A stretch of DNA of 64,000 bases from Mytilus galloprovincialis (Eukaryota; Mollusca; Bivalvia; Mytilida; Mytilidae). Shown piece by piece: positions 35,729 to 47,905 of the stretch. A program made the position numbers and the translations under genes. Under the pieces are notes generated by a model that was given only the letters and a program-made list of their open reading frames with translations, ran no database searches and was not told the origin of the DNA. Position 1 is the stretch's first letter, and each line of letters starts with the position of its first letter. Location: assembly GCF_965363235.1 (NCBI RefSeq), contig NC_134845.1, forward strand, positions 30,692,524 through 30,756,523, given 5' to 3'.

Positions 35729-38700
35729 CTACAAAAAAAAAAAAAAAAAAATCATCAATATAAAAATTAATGACACATGGAAGACAAAGGTGGGTATCAT
35801 TTTTGATTTACGACATGAAAGTCTGAGAGAATAAGTTATTAATACCATTGTATCAGTTTCTGTTCAACAATAGTGATTTTATACAAAACTTCTGGATGGC
35901 CTTCATATGGTTTCAATAACATCTCTGGAAAATATGAAATGAACAATCCACCAACATATACATGTGATATAGATTCTAGATGTTTAAACCATATTACCAA
36001 AAATAGTATCTGTGATTTTTATTTTTAGTACTTTTCATTATCCATCCCTTGTAGGCTAATGTATCATATATTACATCAGGAAATATCTTTATCAGTCCTT
36101 ATATTTTAAAACTATAATAAATCACTTTTTTTTGGCTTTTCGAATTTGCTTTAAAAGTGAACGACAACATCATAAATATAGAAACAATAGGTTTATAGTA
36201 CTTCGGCCTTGAATATGATAGAAAAGACATGTATTACCTAATTGCGCATCTAGTGCATTGAAATTGGTATCGCTAATGTTACATACCTTCATGTGTTTGT
36301 TGTTGTTACAGATTTCGATATCGCTAGACGATGTTCCAGATTTTCTCCTTTGATGCACTCTAACTGACACGCAAACATATGCATACTCCATAACGGCACA
36401 AAACACAAGGATCAAACACACAGAATTCCAAATATCAATAGCCCGTATGTAGGACACACGCTGAGCCATCGAGACACTCATATTACCGTTTGAAGAAATA
36501 GTAAGGACTGTAAGTATACCGAGGGAGATTCTTGCTGGTATTGCATCTACGTCCAACCAAAAGGATAACCAGGAAAGCATGACAACAAGAACAGATGGCG
36601 CATATATCTGAATTAGATAAAACTCATATCGCCTTATAAAAAGCAAGGTAACACCAAGACTACTGTAGGTACCTAAAAAATAAAGGTAAAAATAACATGG
36701 AATTCTAAAACAGTAATTATTTCCTCCAATAGTGTTCTCAAGTACATGTTTATTTCTTGTAGGAACTTGACTATTGATGTCCTTAAACAACAAGACTGCA
36801 CAGTCACGCAGCTTGTGTATCTTAATAACGTTGTAATTCATCAACTTCCTTAAAGGAGATAGATTATACTATTCTTCGAATTAAAATAAGTAAATATAAA
36901 AAGAAGATTTGATATGATTGCCAATGAGACAACTATCCAAAAAGACCAAAATGACACAGACATTAACAACTATAGGTCACCGTACGGCCTTCAACAATGA
37001 GCAAAGCCCATACAGCATAGTGAGCTATAAAAGGCCCCGATAAGACAATGTAAAACAATTCAAAAGCTTTTTATGTCGGTTTTGCAGTTAACCTGCATGT
37101 GCTTGATATGCAGAAAAAGAAAAGAAGATGTTTATGTTTTTATTAGATTCATAAGGAACTAAGAGCAAATACAGGAGGTCGTTGGTTCGAACCTCGGTCT
37201 GGTCAAGCCAAAGACATTAAAATTGGTATTTGCAGCTTCTCCGCTAAGCACGTGGCTTTAAGGAGCAATATTATTTTTCAAAGAATTGTTACTTGTCTTA
37301 CTGTGAACCATCACGTTAAATATTGCTCGGCGTGATTGTTGGTCTAGTACAAAGTAGGGTACTTTTCGAGTTTTAAATATCCCCTTGGTATAGTCCTCAT
37401 CTAATGAAATGGATTTATGAAAATTGAACACCGGTTATATACTATTGACATATACCACTGAGAAACAATCATTGACATTTGGTATTGTCATATATTTGAT
37501 TGTTAATATTGTGTTAATATTGTTCTTATTTTTCTGTATGAAGATGTCATTTTGTAGTGCACCCGTATAATGACCAACGTTAATAGTAATTCAGATAAGA
37601 ATTGAATGCTTCATTTTATTTTTTTTTTATTTAAGGAATGACTGTTATATTTTTTCTGTCTATGAAGAAATAACATTAAAATTTGATGCACAATGAATAA
37701 CGCGCATAGCGGGTTATTTAACATTGTGCACCACATTTTTTATGTTATTTCGAATAGACCGAAAAAATACCACAGTCATTTCTTATGATTTAATTCTAAA
37801 TTCCATTTTAAACCGTAGAAAACCATGAAAAAACGTTGATGGTCTCATGACTAGATCATGTCTATGGGCTGATAACAAAATAACGTCAGCCAATCAGATG
37901 ACGCGTTACATCTAAAATTAAATTATTTGGATATGAAGGTTTATTTTAGAATGACGAGTAAGCGTTGTTATCCAATCAAAATAACGGATTATTCTGAAAC
38001 ATTTTGTATATAGATTAGACCGTTGGATTTCCCGTTTGAATGGTTTTACACTAGTAATTTTGGGGCCCTTTATAGCTTGTTGTTCGGTGTGAGCCAAGGC
38101 TCCGTGTTGAAGACCGTACATTGACCTATAATGGATTACTTTTATAAATTGTTATTTGGATGGAGAGTTGTCTTATTGGCACTAACATCACATCTTCCTA
38201 TATCTATGTTATGTAACTTTTACCTGTTGAATATGTCAGATTGCGTGTATAAGACTGTGTCTCTCCTAATTCGAATTGACTATGCTTTACACCATCACGA
38301 AAAGCTGCAGCTGGTTCTGTCCATTGGAAAGAGATGATAGAGTTAGTGAAACCATCTGTAAAAAATCAATGGTAAATGATTATAGGGAATCTACACATCA
38401 GTTTTATGTATTTTACTTTATATACGTTTTTATAGTTCGGCTTTTAAAATTGTGTGATACATCGACTTACAATACAAATGTGAGCACAAAACAGCTTCAA
38501 TCCAATATAGTCGTATTGCTTATATCTAAAAGGATAACTTGTACTGATTGAAAACTAAACAATTTAAATTGGTAAAGTTGTATGAATCTTCTCTGTGTAT
38601 TTGTTTTCCACTTAAGGAACAAATTAAAATAAAAAAGGAAAGAACCAAGATTAAATTAAGAAATTGTATACTCTAAACCACAGAACAATTTCCGTGTTCG

Positions 38701-41700
38701 AATTTATTATGATTCACTCATAAAAGTAAACACGTGCTGAAATAATGTTGTCATCTCTCAGTATACATTTGAAATTGTTACAGTTATAACCAAAACCAAA
38801 TTGCAAAATCCAAATATGTGCAGTTACAGTGTGTAGTTTAATGCTTCAGTTGATATTGAATTCGCATTTTGTTAGGTTAGCCGGTTTAACCTTCGAAACT
38901 GACGAAAAACCAGGTTTGATAGCACTAACAGAAATGACACGGTACATGAAGACAGCAAAATAGTACCACTAAAAATAAAAAGAAAAGATTGTATCCAAAT
39001 TTGAGTCTTTATAGTTAAGTACTATAAAACGGAGCGTTTTTTATTTTTTTAGATGAAAGGAAGAAGACTTTTTTTAAGGACTTGTATCTTTTCAAATGAC
39101 GAGACTGTCGAACAAAGTGAGAGGTTTAGCGCTATTAAACCAGGTTTAATCATTTGAAAATGCCTGTACCAAGTCAGGAATATGACAGTTGTTGTTCATT
39201 CGTTTTTGATGGGTTTTGTCATTTGATATAACCATGTTATTAGGGACTTTCCGACTGGATTTTCCTCTGAGTTTAGTATTTTTGTGATTTTACTTTTTTT
39301 TTCAAATGAAGAAAAGAAAGATAAGGCGAATATACTACTTACAACTTTCTAACTCAATAGGACAACGTTGTTCATCAAATGGAAATTTTGTTAAGTCCAT
39401 AAAACACGTGAATTTCCCAGTCACCCTAAAATATAAAAAAAACGTTATATTATTGAAATATTTTTTTTAATACTGGAAACATTAATTTTAAATGAAACAA
39501 AGCGTACGTTTATAGAAATATTGTTTAATTGATAGATTTATAAACTTTAAAACATAGTCTACTTTCCATTTCCTCGTTTTCAGTTGCATTTTTTTGCATT
39601 TGTCGTACTTATATAAAAAGACTCTAGACCTTTCATTTTTAAAGACTTTATAGCTTTTCATTATGTTGCAGTATTTACGCTCCTGATAGAGATTAAAGTT
39701 TCGATTGAAGGTATTTTTCTTCAAATTGTTTCATCAAGATTAAAATATTATCCGGACTGCTAATAATGATACTGTGGATATAAGGACAATTTGTACTTTA
39801 TAACAGATATGTGATAGCATAATCGATCTATACAGTAAAAGGCTAAAGTAGTCTAGGCACAGAACAAACAAAAAATGGGAAAGGGAGCTGTTATGAACAC
39901 AAATTAAGTCTAAGTAACTTCTGGTTAAGTGAGATCAGGTGCTTGGAGAGAGTTCGTCTCTTTATAAAGTTATAAGAAAATGAGATGTGATTGTAAATGC
40001 ATGTGTTTTCCGTTATATGATCGCGTCGGAAAATATCTACCAAATCTGTATGTAAATTATGTAATTTAATGAATCAACAAATCCTTGATTTAACGCTTAT
40101 TTCATGTTATAGCTAGTTTACTACTCTTAAAAAAGGTGACGGATAAAAAATATTCACAATGCACACATCACTCCTTTAAGGTTAAGTTCTTATCTTATAA
40201 TGTTTTTAAAATGATAAATTTATTTCGATCTGAGCGTCACTGATGAGTCTTATATAGACGAAACGCGTGTCTGGCGTATTAAATTATAATCTTGGTCCCT
40301 TTGATAACTACCTACTGACCTTATACTATAGACGACCTTCCCATTTGGATAAATAATCATCAATCTATTAGGACGTGTAAGTTCATGGAAATAGGTATGT
40401 GTATCACTTGTAAAAGCCAGATCTGGTACCCAGATTTCTTTTGTGATTTCATTATCCAGTGATATGTTCGACAAATTTTCTTTGGTATCAAATTGAAGTC
40501 GACGATCAACCCATTCTTGTCTCAGAAACATGCTGATCGAAAACGTCTAAAGCATATAATTATAATTTACTGTATGAAGTCCTCAGTAATGCATTATAAA
40601 TCCATATTATTGAAGAAATATTAAGATTTATTACATTCAGTTACAAGAAGTATATTTGAAATTGAATTAAAAGCATACCTTTTCTCATTATTTGTTACAT
40701 GTGATGGATAAAATATTTTTCAAAGGCAACAATTTCGAACAGGTAAAATTTTCTGTCATATTCTATCTGATAATTATAGATTAGATCCTAATATCTGATT
40801 TGCCGATTTGGAAGTATAGAATTCAATAAGATTATTTAAAAATTGACAACATAATTTACCAAAAAAAATGCTAACTGTTAAGAATGCAATATCAAATGTA
40901 TATAACGCAGTATTTTGAATTGTTGATTTCGTAGAGTTAAACAAGAGTCATTTACCAATTCTCTATCCTTTTATGCATAATTAATGAATAGGAATATGAA
41001 TTGTAGCTAAACGTTGGTGAGGATATTTTTACCATCCCGGAGTACACAAGTTCAGTACTGGTCCTGCTATTTGCTAATTTTCTCAGTATTGGTTTGTGGA
41101 ATATTGTTTGCCTTGATCATTAGTATATCATGGAGTTTACCCGATTTGTATATTTGATCGCCCCCTAAAAGCTTCTCCGTTACAAGCGTAGTAGAGGGTG
41201 GTTATGTGTTTTGATTTTTGCATCGGTCGTTAGTTAATATGTCTGTAGCAAATGATTATTATTACGTGAACTTGTAACCATAATTTCCAAGTAATAATTT
41301 TGGAGAAAGTTAACAAGGTTCACTTTAACATAGCAACGTGCACATATTCTTTTTTCAGTGTCATTTTACAACGGGAATTTATACGCTGAGATTATATAAG
41401 TTGCATTTAAAACTACGGCACAGACTTTGTTAGCGTTATACGTTTGCGCCAAATGATCGTTCAATGGGTCTTTAATGTTACATTTGCGGATACAGATTGC
41501 ATATCATACAAGCGCCAAAAATGAAACAATTGATTTGCGGCAATAAATATAATAGACACATTAATATGGGCGCATGAATTTATAACGAGTTGTTTTTATG
41601 TTATAAGACACACAAACAAGTTTTGTAGTCGAATACATCATTTCCCCCGTCCTTATCTGGACTGGGGACCACCATATAATAGGACGGGTAGTTCATGTCA

Positions 41701-44700
41701 TTCTAATTAAAATGTTATTTTATTCATGCTCTTTGACATAAAACATGTATGTCTAAAAAAAAAACATTAAAAAGAAATCAGTATAAATATAACGCTCATT
41801 CTTATAGTAAAGTTAATTTTTTTTCTGTTCACACATATTCCGCATATCGCAATCATTTTTGCCATTTTCTTTTATAAAAAGTAAAATCAGAAAAATACTG
41901 AACTCCGAAGAAAAATCTAAACGGAAAGGATTGCTTAAACTTATAATCCTCTACTGTGCTAATCATTTTTTTTTTCAACAGGAACTTCTATCCCAATCAA
42001 TAGAACATTTATAACTTGAGATGGTAGGAAATTTCAAAGTGTATGAACACGTTGTGTGAAGGAAAATTACTTACCTGTAACATATCATTAAGAAGTGAAG
42101 TGGAAAATCAAGGAAATACACAAACACTAATGGAAACGAATGAACTCCCAAATAAGTGATACTTTGGTATAGACAGATTACGCGATATACTATGTATTCA
42201 TCACCCGGATCAACATTGTGTCTATATCTGTCTGTTTACTTTAATATTTCTGAACTTCCAATTTTAATGTACAGATAGTCTAGAGGAATTTGCAATTTTG
42301 GTCATCATTTTTTTATAAGTGAAAAAAAGAAGTGTAAAACGTAATTGTTTCGCAAAATATTTAGATCAAATGGATCAAACTTCAGCTGAAGACAGACATA
42401 AACCGTGAAAGTGGGGTAAAAGTATAACCCAGAATTGATCTAATGAAAGAAAACCACAACCATTGAGTACCACTAATGTGTTTCGTAACTATGTAGTTAT
42501 GTACTTTTTTTTATTATAAAAAAAAAAAATGGTATGTTTAAAAATTATATTAATTCCATTACCATTTCAGATGCATCGATCTCAAATACACTCAACACGT
42601 ACATCTGTACTTTAACTTTAACTGGAATTACTGAAAAATTGATAAATAGATAAAGCAAATAAAATAATATTCATATTTTCATAAATTGGTCACAATATGT
42701 TCCTCGACAAAACGAAAACGTTGTAAAAAAGTGTTATTGAATCCTGCTAAATTGCAAATGGTATGTAACAATGTTCAGATATACAAAGGGTCTGACTCTA
42801 ACAAAGTAATTGACTCACAGTCCACATTCGAAGTCTGTCTGCTTATTGTAGTTTTAAGTATTGTGTATGAGTTTTTATAAAACTAAAATGAGGGGAACTG
42901 TGTACTATTATTTGTCTGTTCGTGTTTTTTATTTTTCGCCTTGGCGTTGTCAGTTTATTTTCGATCTATAATATAAAAAAGAAGATGTGGTATGATTGCC
43001 CATGAGACAACTGTCCACCAGAGACCAAAATTACACGGACATTAACAACTATAGGTCACCGTACAGCCTTCAACAATGAGCAAAGCCCATACCGCATAGT
43101 CGGCTATAAAAGGCCCCGATAAGACAATGTAAAACAATTCAAACGAGAAAACTAACGGCCTTATTTATATAAGAAAATGAACGAAAAACAAATATGTAAC
43201 ACATAAACAAACGACAACCACTGAATTTAAGTTTGACTGTCCCTCTGGTATTTTTCGCCCCCTCTTTTAAGTTTGCGGAAACGAAAATAAGACGGACGGA
43301 TTGTTTTACAAATTAATAGTACTTACCGTCGTTGTAATGAGGTGGAAATCTTTTATCATATGTAGATAACATTTCTTCTATTATGGATTGTCTGAATAAA
43401 AAGGAAAATTGTTCTATCGGGAAACCAATTAAGAAACGGTACTACAGTAAAATGAATGAAACTTTTATAAGGGAGAGAATGGTTTTTGATTTTAAAAATG
43501 AAAGTTTTTGTATGTTCAGTTCACATGAATCCTTAAACACATTGGTAAGCAGAGGTGCATTATTTGACTGAATTTTATAGGAATTATTTCAAATTGTTGA
43601 TATCAAAAACTCTAACATTATTTACCTCAACATTCCATTTTTGTTCTGTTGTACTGTTGCACTATGGTTGCTTTAAAAAAAAAACCAACGTATTAAAGTA
43701 GTTTAGGATTATAAACACATGACAGCAACGTTCAAAATATACTTTATTTAATACTTAATAATCATCATATGATAGTAAAAAATATAATACAAATGCCGTA
43801 TTCCAATGTAATTACAAAATGGGAGAAGTCAATAAAAACTGGAAAACATCAACCCTATCAAACAAAGGACCTGATTGAAAACATCAGTTTCATATCGGAC
43901 TTGGTACAGAAATTTTCCAAAGAAAAATGTTGGTTAAACCTAGCTTTAAAGCTAGATAAACCTCTCACGTGTATGGCAATTATCTAAAATAATATATAAA
44001 AAAAATTGACGAGCAACACAAACAGACATACTATGTAGGTATGTGCCTGTCCCAAGTCAGGAGCCTGTAAATCAGTGGTTATGGTTTGCTTATGTCTTAC
44101 ATATTTGTTTTAGTTTATTTTTTTGTACATAGATAAGGCCGTTAGTTTTCTCGTTTGAATTGTTTTACATTGTCTTATCGGGGCCTTTTATAGCTGACTA
44201 TGCGGTATGGGCTTTGCTCATTGTTGAAGGCCGTACGGTTATCTATAGTTGTCAATGTCTGTGTCATTTTGGTATATTGTGGAGAGTTGTCTCATTGCTA
44301 AACATACCACATCTTCTTTTTTTTTTTTTTTTTTTTAATATAATAGGTTTATGTGACAATAATTGGAATCAAGACTAGTATTTTAAAAGTAATCATCTCA
44401 TAATTGTTTTTGCTTTCTGAAATAACAATTACAGTTATCGTTTATAAGACAACGATAGGTCTTGCGCATATTGTGGTATTCTTTAAGATTTATAGATTTG
44501 AACCAATGATTGTATTTATTCGAATAACAATGCCGAAGTGATGACTGAAAGAACATATATATAGGTAAAATACAATGCAATTACATTAAAAAATAATTCA
44601 CTATTCTATTTTCAATTACTCAATAGTTTGAAATTGTTTTTGAATAAATTAGCAACTAAAAGCTTACTCATAATTTGCTACTGGTTTAACATTCTGTATA

Positions 44701-44747
44701 CAATTCCAAAGTACAAAAATGATAACCACAGAACGAAAATGTCTCAT
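35579..44747 (-). CDS. Cys-loop anion-channel subunit, complete, nine exons (GABA-type loop C)
   Basis: Predicted pentameric ligand-gated chloride channel subunit of the glycine/GABA-receptor superfamily. The spliced CDS is 1236 nt, 411 residues, all joins in phase with GT-AG sites. Features in order: signal peptide MRHFRSVVIIFVLW; loop D FLRQEW (about 93-98); WVPD at 125-128; Cys-loop C169-C183 with FPFD and exactly 13 intervening residues; loop B ESYGF at 188-192; loop C TYSTGTY near 230-236; M1 to M3; PAR motif before M2 (R at 281); short M3-M4 loop; M4 ending VYWLYYMT. The cysteine pair that glycine receptors carry in loop C is absent (R227, S238), as in GABA-A subunits. An NLT sequon lies in loop C. 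It shares all splice phases with the divergent + paralogue; exon 5 is about 50 percent identical. Ligand not inferable with certainty: GABA, glycine or another small transmitter. Confidence 0.93.
36287..36672 (-). CDS. - channel gene, exon 8 (M1, M2, M3)
   Basis: 386 nt, acceptor TATTTTTTAG, donor ATGAAG|GTATGT, phases 1 and 0. Encodes RRYEFYLIQIYAPSVLVVML, the pore segment DAIPARISLGILTVL and IRAIDIWNSVCLILVF. The surrounding open frame (36170-36844) extends into intron on both sides. Confidence 0.97.
36898..37062 (+). repeat. Family A dispersed repeat
   Basis: GATTGCCAATGAGACAACTA, CGGCCTTCAACAATGAGCA, TATAAAAGGCCCCGATAAGA. In intron 7 - exon 8 side of nothing coding: it lies in intron 7 of the - channel gene, just upstream of exon 8. 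Confidence 0.85.
37171..37390 (+). repeat. tRNA-derived SINE
   Basis: Box B-like GGTTCGAACCT at 37184-37194 follows GAGGTCGTT. The body has CAGCTTCTCCGCTAAGCACG and TATTGCTCGGCGTGATTG. I recognise the CTTCTCCGCTAAGCACG body as recurring in bivalve SINEs. Lies in intron 7 of the - channel gene. Confidence 0.6.
37631..37787. mobile_element. Near-perfect foldback element, about 75-bp arms
   Basis: TTAAGGAATGACTGT...TGATGCACAATG...ATAACGCGC on the left is mirrored by GCGGGTTATT...CATTGTGCACCACA...ACAGTCATTTCTTA on the right. The arms span nearly the whole element and the spacer is only a few bases. Both arms share a TTTTTTC(T/G)GTCTAT block. Lies in intron 7 of the - channel gene. Confidence 0.85.
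38030..38195 (-). repeat. Family A2 dispersed repeat
   Basis: Reverse complement contains ACGGTCTTCAACACGGAGCC and GGCCCCAAAATTACTAG. It ends about 30 bp from exon 7 of the - channel gene. The open frame at 37918-38121 is this repeat. Confidence 0.75.
38224..38355 (-). CDS. - channel gene, exon 7 (loops B and C)
   Basis: 132 nt, acceptor TTTTTTACAG, donor AACAG|GTAAAA, phases 1 and 1. Encodes GFTNSIISFQWTEPAAAFRD, GVKHSQFELGE and TQSYTRNLTYST. Both glycine-receptor-type loop C cysteines are missing, one in this exon and one in exon 8. Confidence 0.95.
39105..39310. repeat. Dispersed repeat (AGGTTTAATC/AAGTCAGGAATATGACAG family)
   Basis: Same words as about 17300-17510, and shorter matches near 4345-4450, 33240-33330 and (inverted) 59160-59240. 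It abuts exon 6 of the - channel gene on its 3' side. Confidence 0.7.
39343..39425 (-). CDS. - channel gene, exon 6 (Cys-loop)
   Basis: 83 nt, phases 2 and 1, donor AGTT|GTAAGT. Encodes VTGKFTCFMDLTKFPFDEQR, then CPIELES: the 15-residue signature loop that names the superfamily. Confidence 0.97.
40225..40292 (-). repeat. Family C dispersed repeat
   Basis: On - it reads TACGCCAGACACGCGTTTCG, TCTATATAAGACTCATCAGT, GACGCTCAGATCG. Other copies: 45715-45785 (-), 53440-53590 (+), 59395-59560 (+), and a diverged one at 34775-34960 (+). Confidence 0.85.
40320..40546 (-). CDS. - channel gene, exon 5 (loops D, A and E)
   Basis: 227 nt, acceptor GCTTTAG, donor ATAAG|GTCAGT (less usual GTCAGT). Encodes TFSISMFLRQEWVDRRLQFD, an NLSNIS stretch with two glycosylation sequons, EIWVPDLAF and RLMIIYPNGKVVYSI. 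A dispersed repeat begins about 28 nt into the following intron. Confidence 0.97.
42563..42630 (-). CDS. - channel gene, exon 4
   Basis: 68 nt, acceptor TTTTTCAG, donor GAAATG|GTAATG. Encodes IPVKVKVQMYVLSVFEIDAS then EM, the standard P..V.V...V.SI..I.E..M block. Confidence 0.95.
42890..43270 (+). repeat. Family A repeat with flanking family E remnants
   Basis: 42975-43140 carries TGATTGCC(C)ATGAGACAAC, CGTACAGCCTTCAACAATGA and TATAAAAGGCCCCGATAAGA. 42890-42965 carries the inverted CGCCTTGGCGTTGTCAGTTT word of another family. Ends 57 bp before exon 3 of the - channel gene. Confidence 0.8.
43327..43391 (-). CDS. - channel gene, exon 3 (YDKR.PP block)
   Basis: 65 nt, acceptor TTTATTCAG, donor GACG|GTAAGT. 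Encodes QSIIEEMLSTYDKRFPPHYN, the conserved YD.R.RP-like block before the first beta strand in this superfamily. Same length and phases as the + gene exon 3. Confidence 0.9.
43626..43670 (-). CDS. - channel gene, exon 2 (N-terminal linker)
   Basis: 45 nt, acceptor TTTTTTAAAG, donor TTGAG|GTAAAT, phases 2 and 2. Encodes NHSATVQQNKNGML with an NHS glycosylation sequon. Weakly conserved; supported by phase and by the counterpart at 51683-51736. Confidence 0.65.
44035..44335 (-). repeat. Family A dispersed repeat
   Basis: Read on - it ends TTTTACAT-type and contains TGAGCAAAGCCCATACCGCA and GATAAGACAATGTAAAAC. Lies in intron 1 of the - channel gene. A T run of about 20 lies at 44318-44336. Confidence 0.85.
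44668..44747 (-). CDS. - channel gene, exon 1 (signal peptide)
   Basis: 80 nt from ATG 44747, donor ATTATGA|GTAAGC, phase 2 out. Encodes MRHFRSVVIIFVLWNCIQ then NVKPVANY: a basic start, hydrophobic core and polar end. Chosen because its phase joins exon 2 and the + paralogue has the same layout. Confidence 0.75.
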
Positions 44748-45339
44748 TGTTAACAAAGATTGATGGCATATGTATACCCTATATAAGGGTCGGTTTCATA
44801 TGAACTAAAATTGAAGTCAATACTATTTTAATCGAATATGAACGAAACAAAAGAAACGACATACGAGTGTATCTCCTATTATGTCTTCCATTATCATTCT
44901 TTTCTCATTAATCGATTTTATTTCAAAAACTGAATTAGCTAACATTGGGAAGCTCCAATGTCATTGTTTGACCTATGTAGGTAAATACATCTATATCAAT
45001 AAAATTGATTAAAGGTGAAGTCGTCACGTATGTTTGTTTTGACACATTTAGTTAAGTTACACTCTAATGGTTTAGTTTAAACATATTTTATTTGTTTAAC
45101 TATGCAAAAGGGATGAGATACAAGTTAATTCAATGGTTCTATTCATCTGAGATGAAATTGGCACAAATCAGAGGTAATCAATGAGACGAATGGTAAATGT
45201 TTCAAATACACATAAATATGACAAATAGTTATCAAAGGTACCATGATTATAATTAAGTATGTTTATTTTAGACTTTTAAAAGTTTGGATAAATGTTTTAC
45301 TTTGTTATAAATCAAATATGAGAATTTGATAAAAATCGG

Positions 45340-46190
45340 TGAACATCAATTTGACAGCTAGTGCCCCCTTAAAAAATAAAGACCGAGCAACTCGAATTCC
45401 ACCATAAACCGATGGTGATCTCAGGTGCTCCAGTAAGGGAAGAAGATCGCCCTTTTTATCTATAATTATGCAGGACGAGAATATACTGTTTGTAAATTTA
45501 GTATGTAGATCTTGCAAAGTGAAGGACAGTACATTAAGAGTGTCAAAAGTATAAGAAGGCACAAAGAAAAGTGACCGCTGAAATACGAAGCATCTCAAAT
45601 TCTTACGAAGAGCACATCCGGTATAGATTACCTAAGCTGTATTTGGCACAATTTTTTGGAATTGTGGGTTCTCAACGATCTTCAACTTTGTACGTGTTTG
45701 GCTTTATAACTATTTTGATCTGAGCGTCACTGTTGAGTCTTATGTAGTCGAAACGCGCGTCTGGCGTATTACATCATAATCATTAAGTAAAGTATAGTTA
45801 ACAAATGATCAAACTGTGAAGATTCATACTTATAATAATTTAAGATAGACCAGGTTAGGGGGAGGGTTGGGATCCCACTAACATGTTTAACCCCGCCACA
45901 TTATTTATGTAAGTGCCTGTCTCAAGTCAGGAGCCTGTAATTCAGTGGTTGTCGTTTGTTTATGTGTTACATATTTGTTTTTCGTTCATTTTTTACATAA
46001 ATAAGGCTGTTAGTTTTCTCGTTTGAATTGTTTTACATTGTCTTATCGGGGCCTATTATAGCTGACTATGCGGTATGGGCTTTGCTCATTGTTGAAGGCC
46101 GTACGGTGATCTATAGTTGTCAATGTCTGTGTCATTTTAGTTTTTTGTGGATAGTTGTCTCATTGGCAATCATACCACATCTTCTTTTTT
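45340..46190. repeat. Cluster of dispersed repeats
   Basis: 45400-45440 carries GGTGATCTCAGGTGCTCCAG (inverted form of a mussel repeat word). 45715-45785 is family C on -. 45850-45930 has GTTAGGGGGAGGGTTGGGAT and TTTAACCCCGCC. 46024-46190 is family A on -, nearly identical to 44160-44330. Confidence 0.75.
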
Positions 46191-47905
46191 ATATATTGGT
46201 ATTCGTCTACACAAGACTTTCACATGGCACTCAAATCAACAGTTGGAAGGTAAAATAAAAAACGAGGTCGAAAAACATTAAAAATTTAAGGATTGTTAAA
46301 AAAATACGGCTGAGGCAATATGTGCGTGGGGACAGAACAACCTTGAAATGTCGTATTATTTTAAAACAAATTAGTTGTAAAGGAATCTACTGCAGGCATA
46401 TATTACATTAGTTCTGTTTAGCATAATATACGGAATTTTGTGGCCGCAATGCCCTTCAACTTCGTATTTTATCTGGCTTTATTGTGTTAATATAATACAC
46501 AATAAATGATTAATCATAAATAAGCGATTTTTCTCCTTCACCAATTGACTCTATTTAATGTCCCTCCCAATTAATTCTACTTAGCCTTTTATTCTTCAAT
46601 ATTTTATTATTCTATGTTAACGGTATTATATATAACAGCTTTCCAATTTAAGCAGATGTTTAACTTCCTATTTTATTGGCATCTTAATCCCTAGGGCCTT
46701 AAATACATATTATTAAGATCCTTGAATCATTATTTGTCTTGAGAACACAATCAAGAACATATTTACTTAAGTTGAATTGAATACGAATATTGCGTCATTT
46801 AAAATCGTTTTCAAATCGATTTCCTTTGAATTTTATTGGGAAAGCATACGGGAATTTGTTTATACGCAATAGTTCCTTGTTTAAAACAAAACTACAATCC
46901 AAATAGCCACCAGTTGCTAAAGTTTGGCGAACATATAAAGAAGTTCACAAAAAAACCTGAAACTTAGCATTGTTAACCCACCAAACATCTGAGAAGAAAG
47001 AAGTTACATTAAAAGATTAAGAAAAGTGAATGTGTGATGTTTTTTGATAGATCAATTACATGCTAGTCTGTATCAAAGGCAATACAGCTTAAATATATAA
47101 TCCTATTGGAAAACAGTATCTCTGTTTTCATATTTAAGTTTTCCCATTGTCTGATCTACTCCTCTACAACATCATTTAAAGTTTCGATTTGCTTAAATGA
47201 ATTAAAATATGAATGTGGTTTTTTTTGGGGCGCGGGTTTGCTTGACGCTATTCCTCAGTGGTACGAGCCAGTCAATATTGTATGGTTAAGTTGTGCTTTT
47301 CGAATTATATATAACAAGTTCAAGCTTAGAAATTGTATAGAGAACAGCCATAGCCCCAACAAAATATATTAATTTGTGCTTTATCTATTCACTGCCAAAA
47401 ACTATTTTGTGCTACCTTTTGCCTTAATGTTCTTTTGTATTACCATAATTTACACAAATATAAAAGTTCAATCCTGGTATATATGATGAGTGAATTTGGC
47501 TAAAAAATTGGGAAAAATCTAGCTCATGGGATCATTCTTAAGAAGTTACTGTCAAATTCTGTCATCACGGATTTGCTTCTACAGACATATTTAAAAAAAC
47601 CCATCTAATTTATCTAATGCTGATGAATGTTTGTTGTAATGGCATCAGGCAATATTATAGTTTTAGTGAAATAACAGGGTCAAATAAGTCCTAAATTATG
47701 CCTTGTCCTTCCTTATTTCACTGAATTTATTTGTTTTTCACACGAGCATTAATGGTTATTAAAAACACTAACAATTGTAGTAATTCTATATAAAAGCAAC
47801 TGTCTCTTCATTATAGTGATACCTTTGTCAGTATTATTGTTTATTTTCTATGCCATTACCATTTAATGTATTTTAAATATCTTTGAATTGTCCATTTCAT
47901 TACTG

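Noticed and set aside
38881..38935. Possible - strand exon reading GFSSVSKVKPANLTKCEFNI
   Set aside because: Briefly resembled the loop B exon of the channel gene, but it hits a stop and lacks a suitable donor. The true exon 7 is at 38224-38355.
45305..45598. 97-codon open frame on -
   Set aside because: Overlaps a dispersed mussel repeat (inverted CAGGTGCTCCAG word); no domain.
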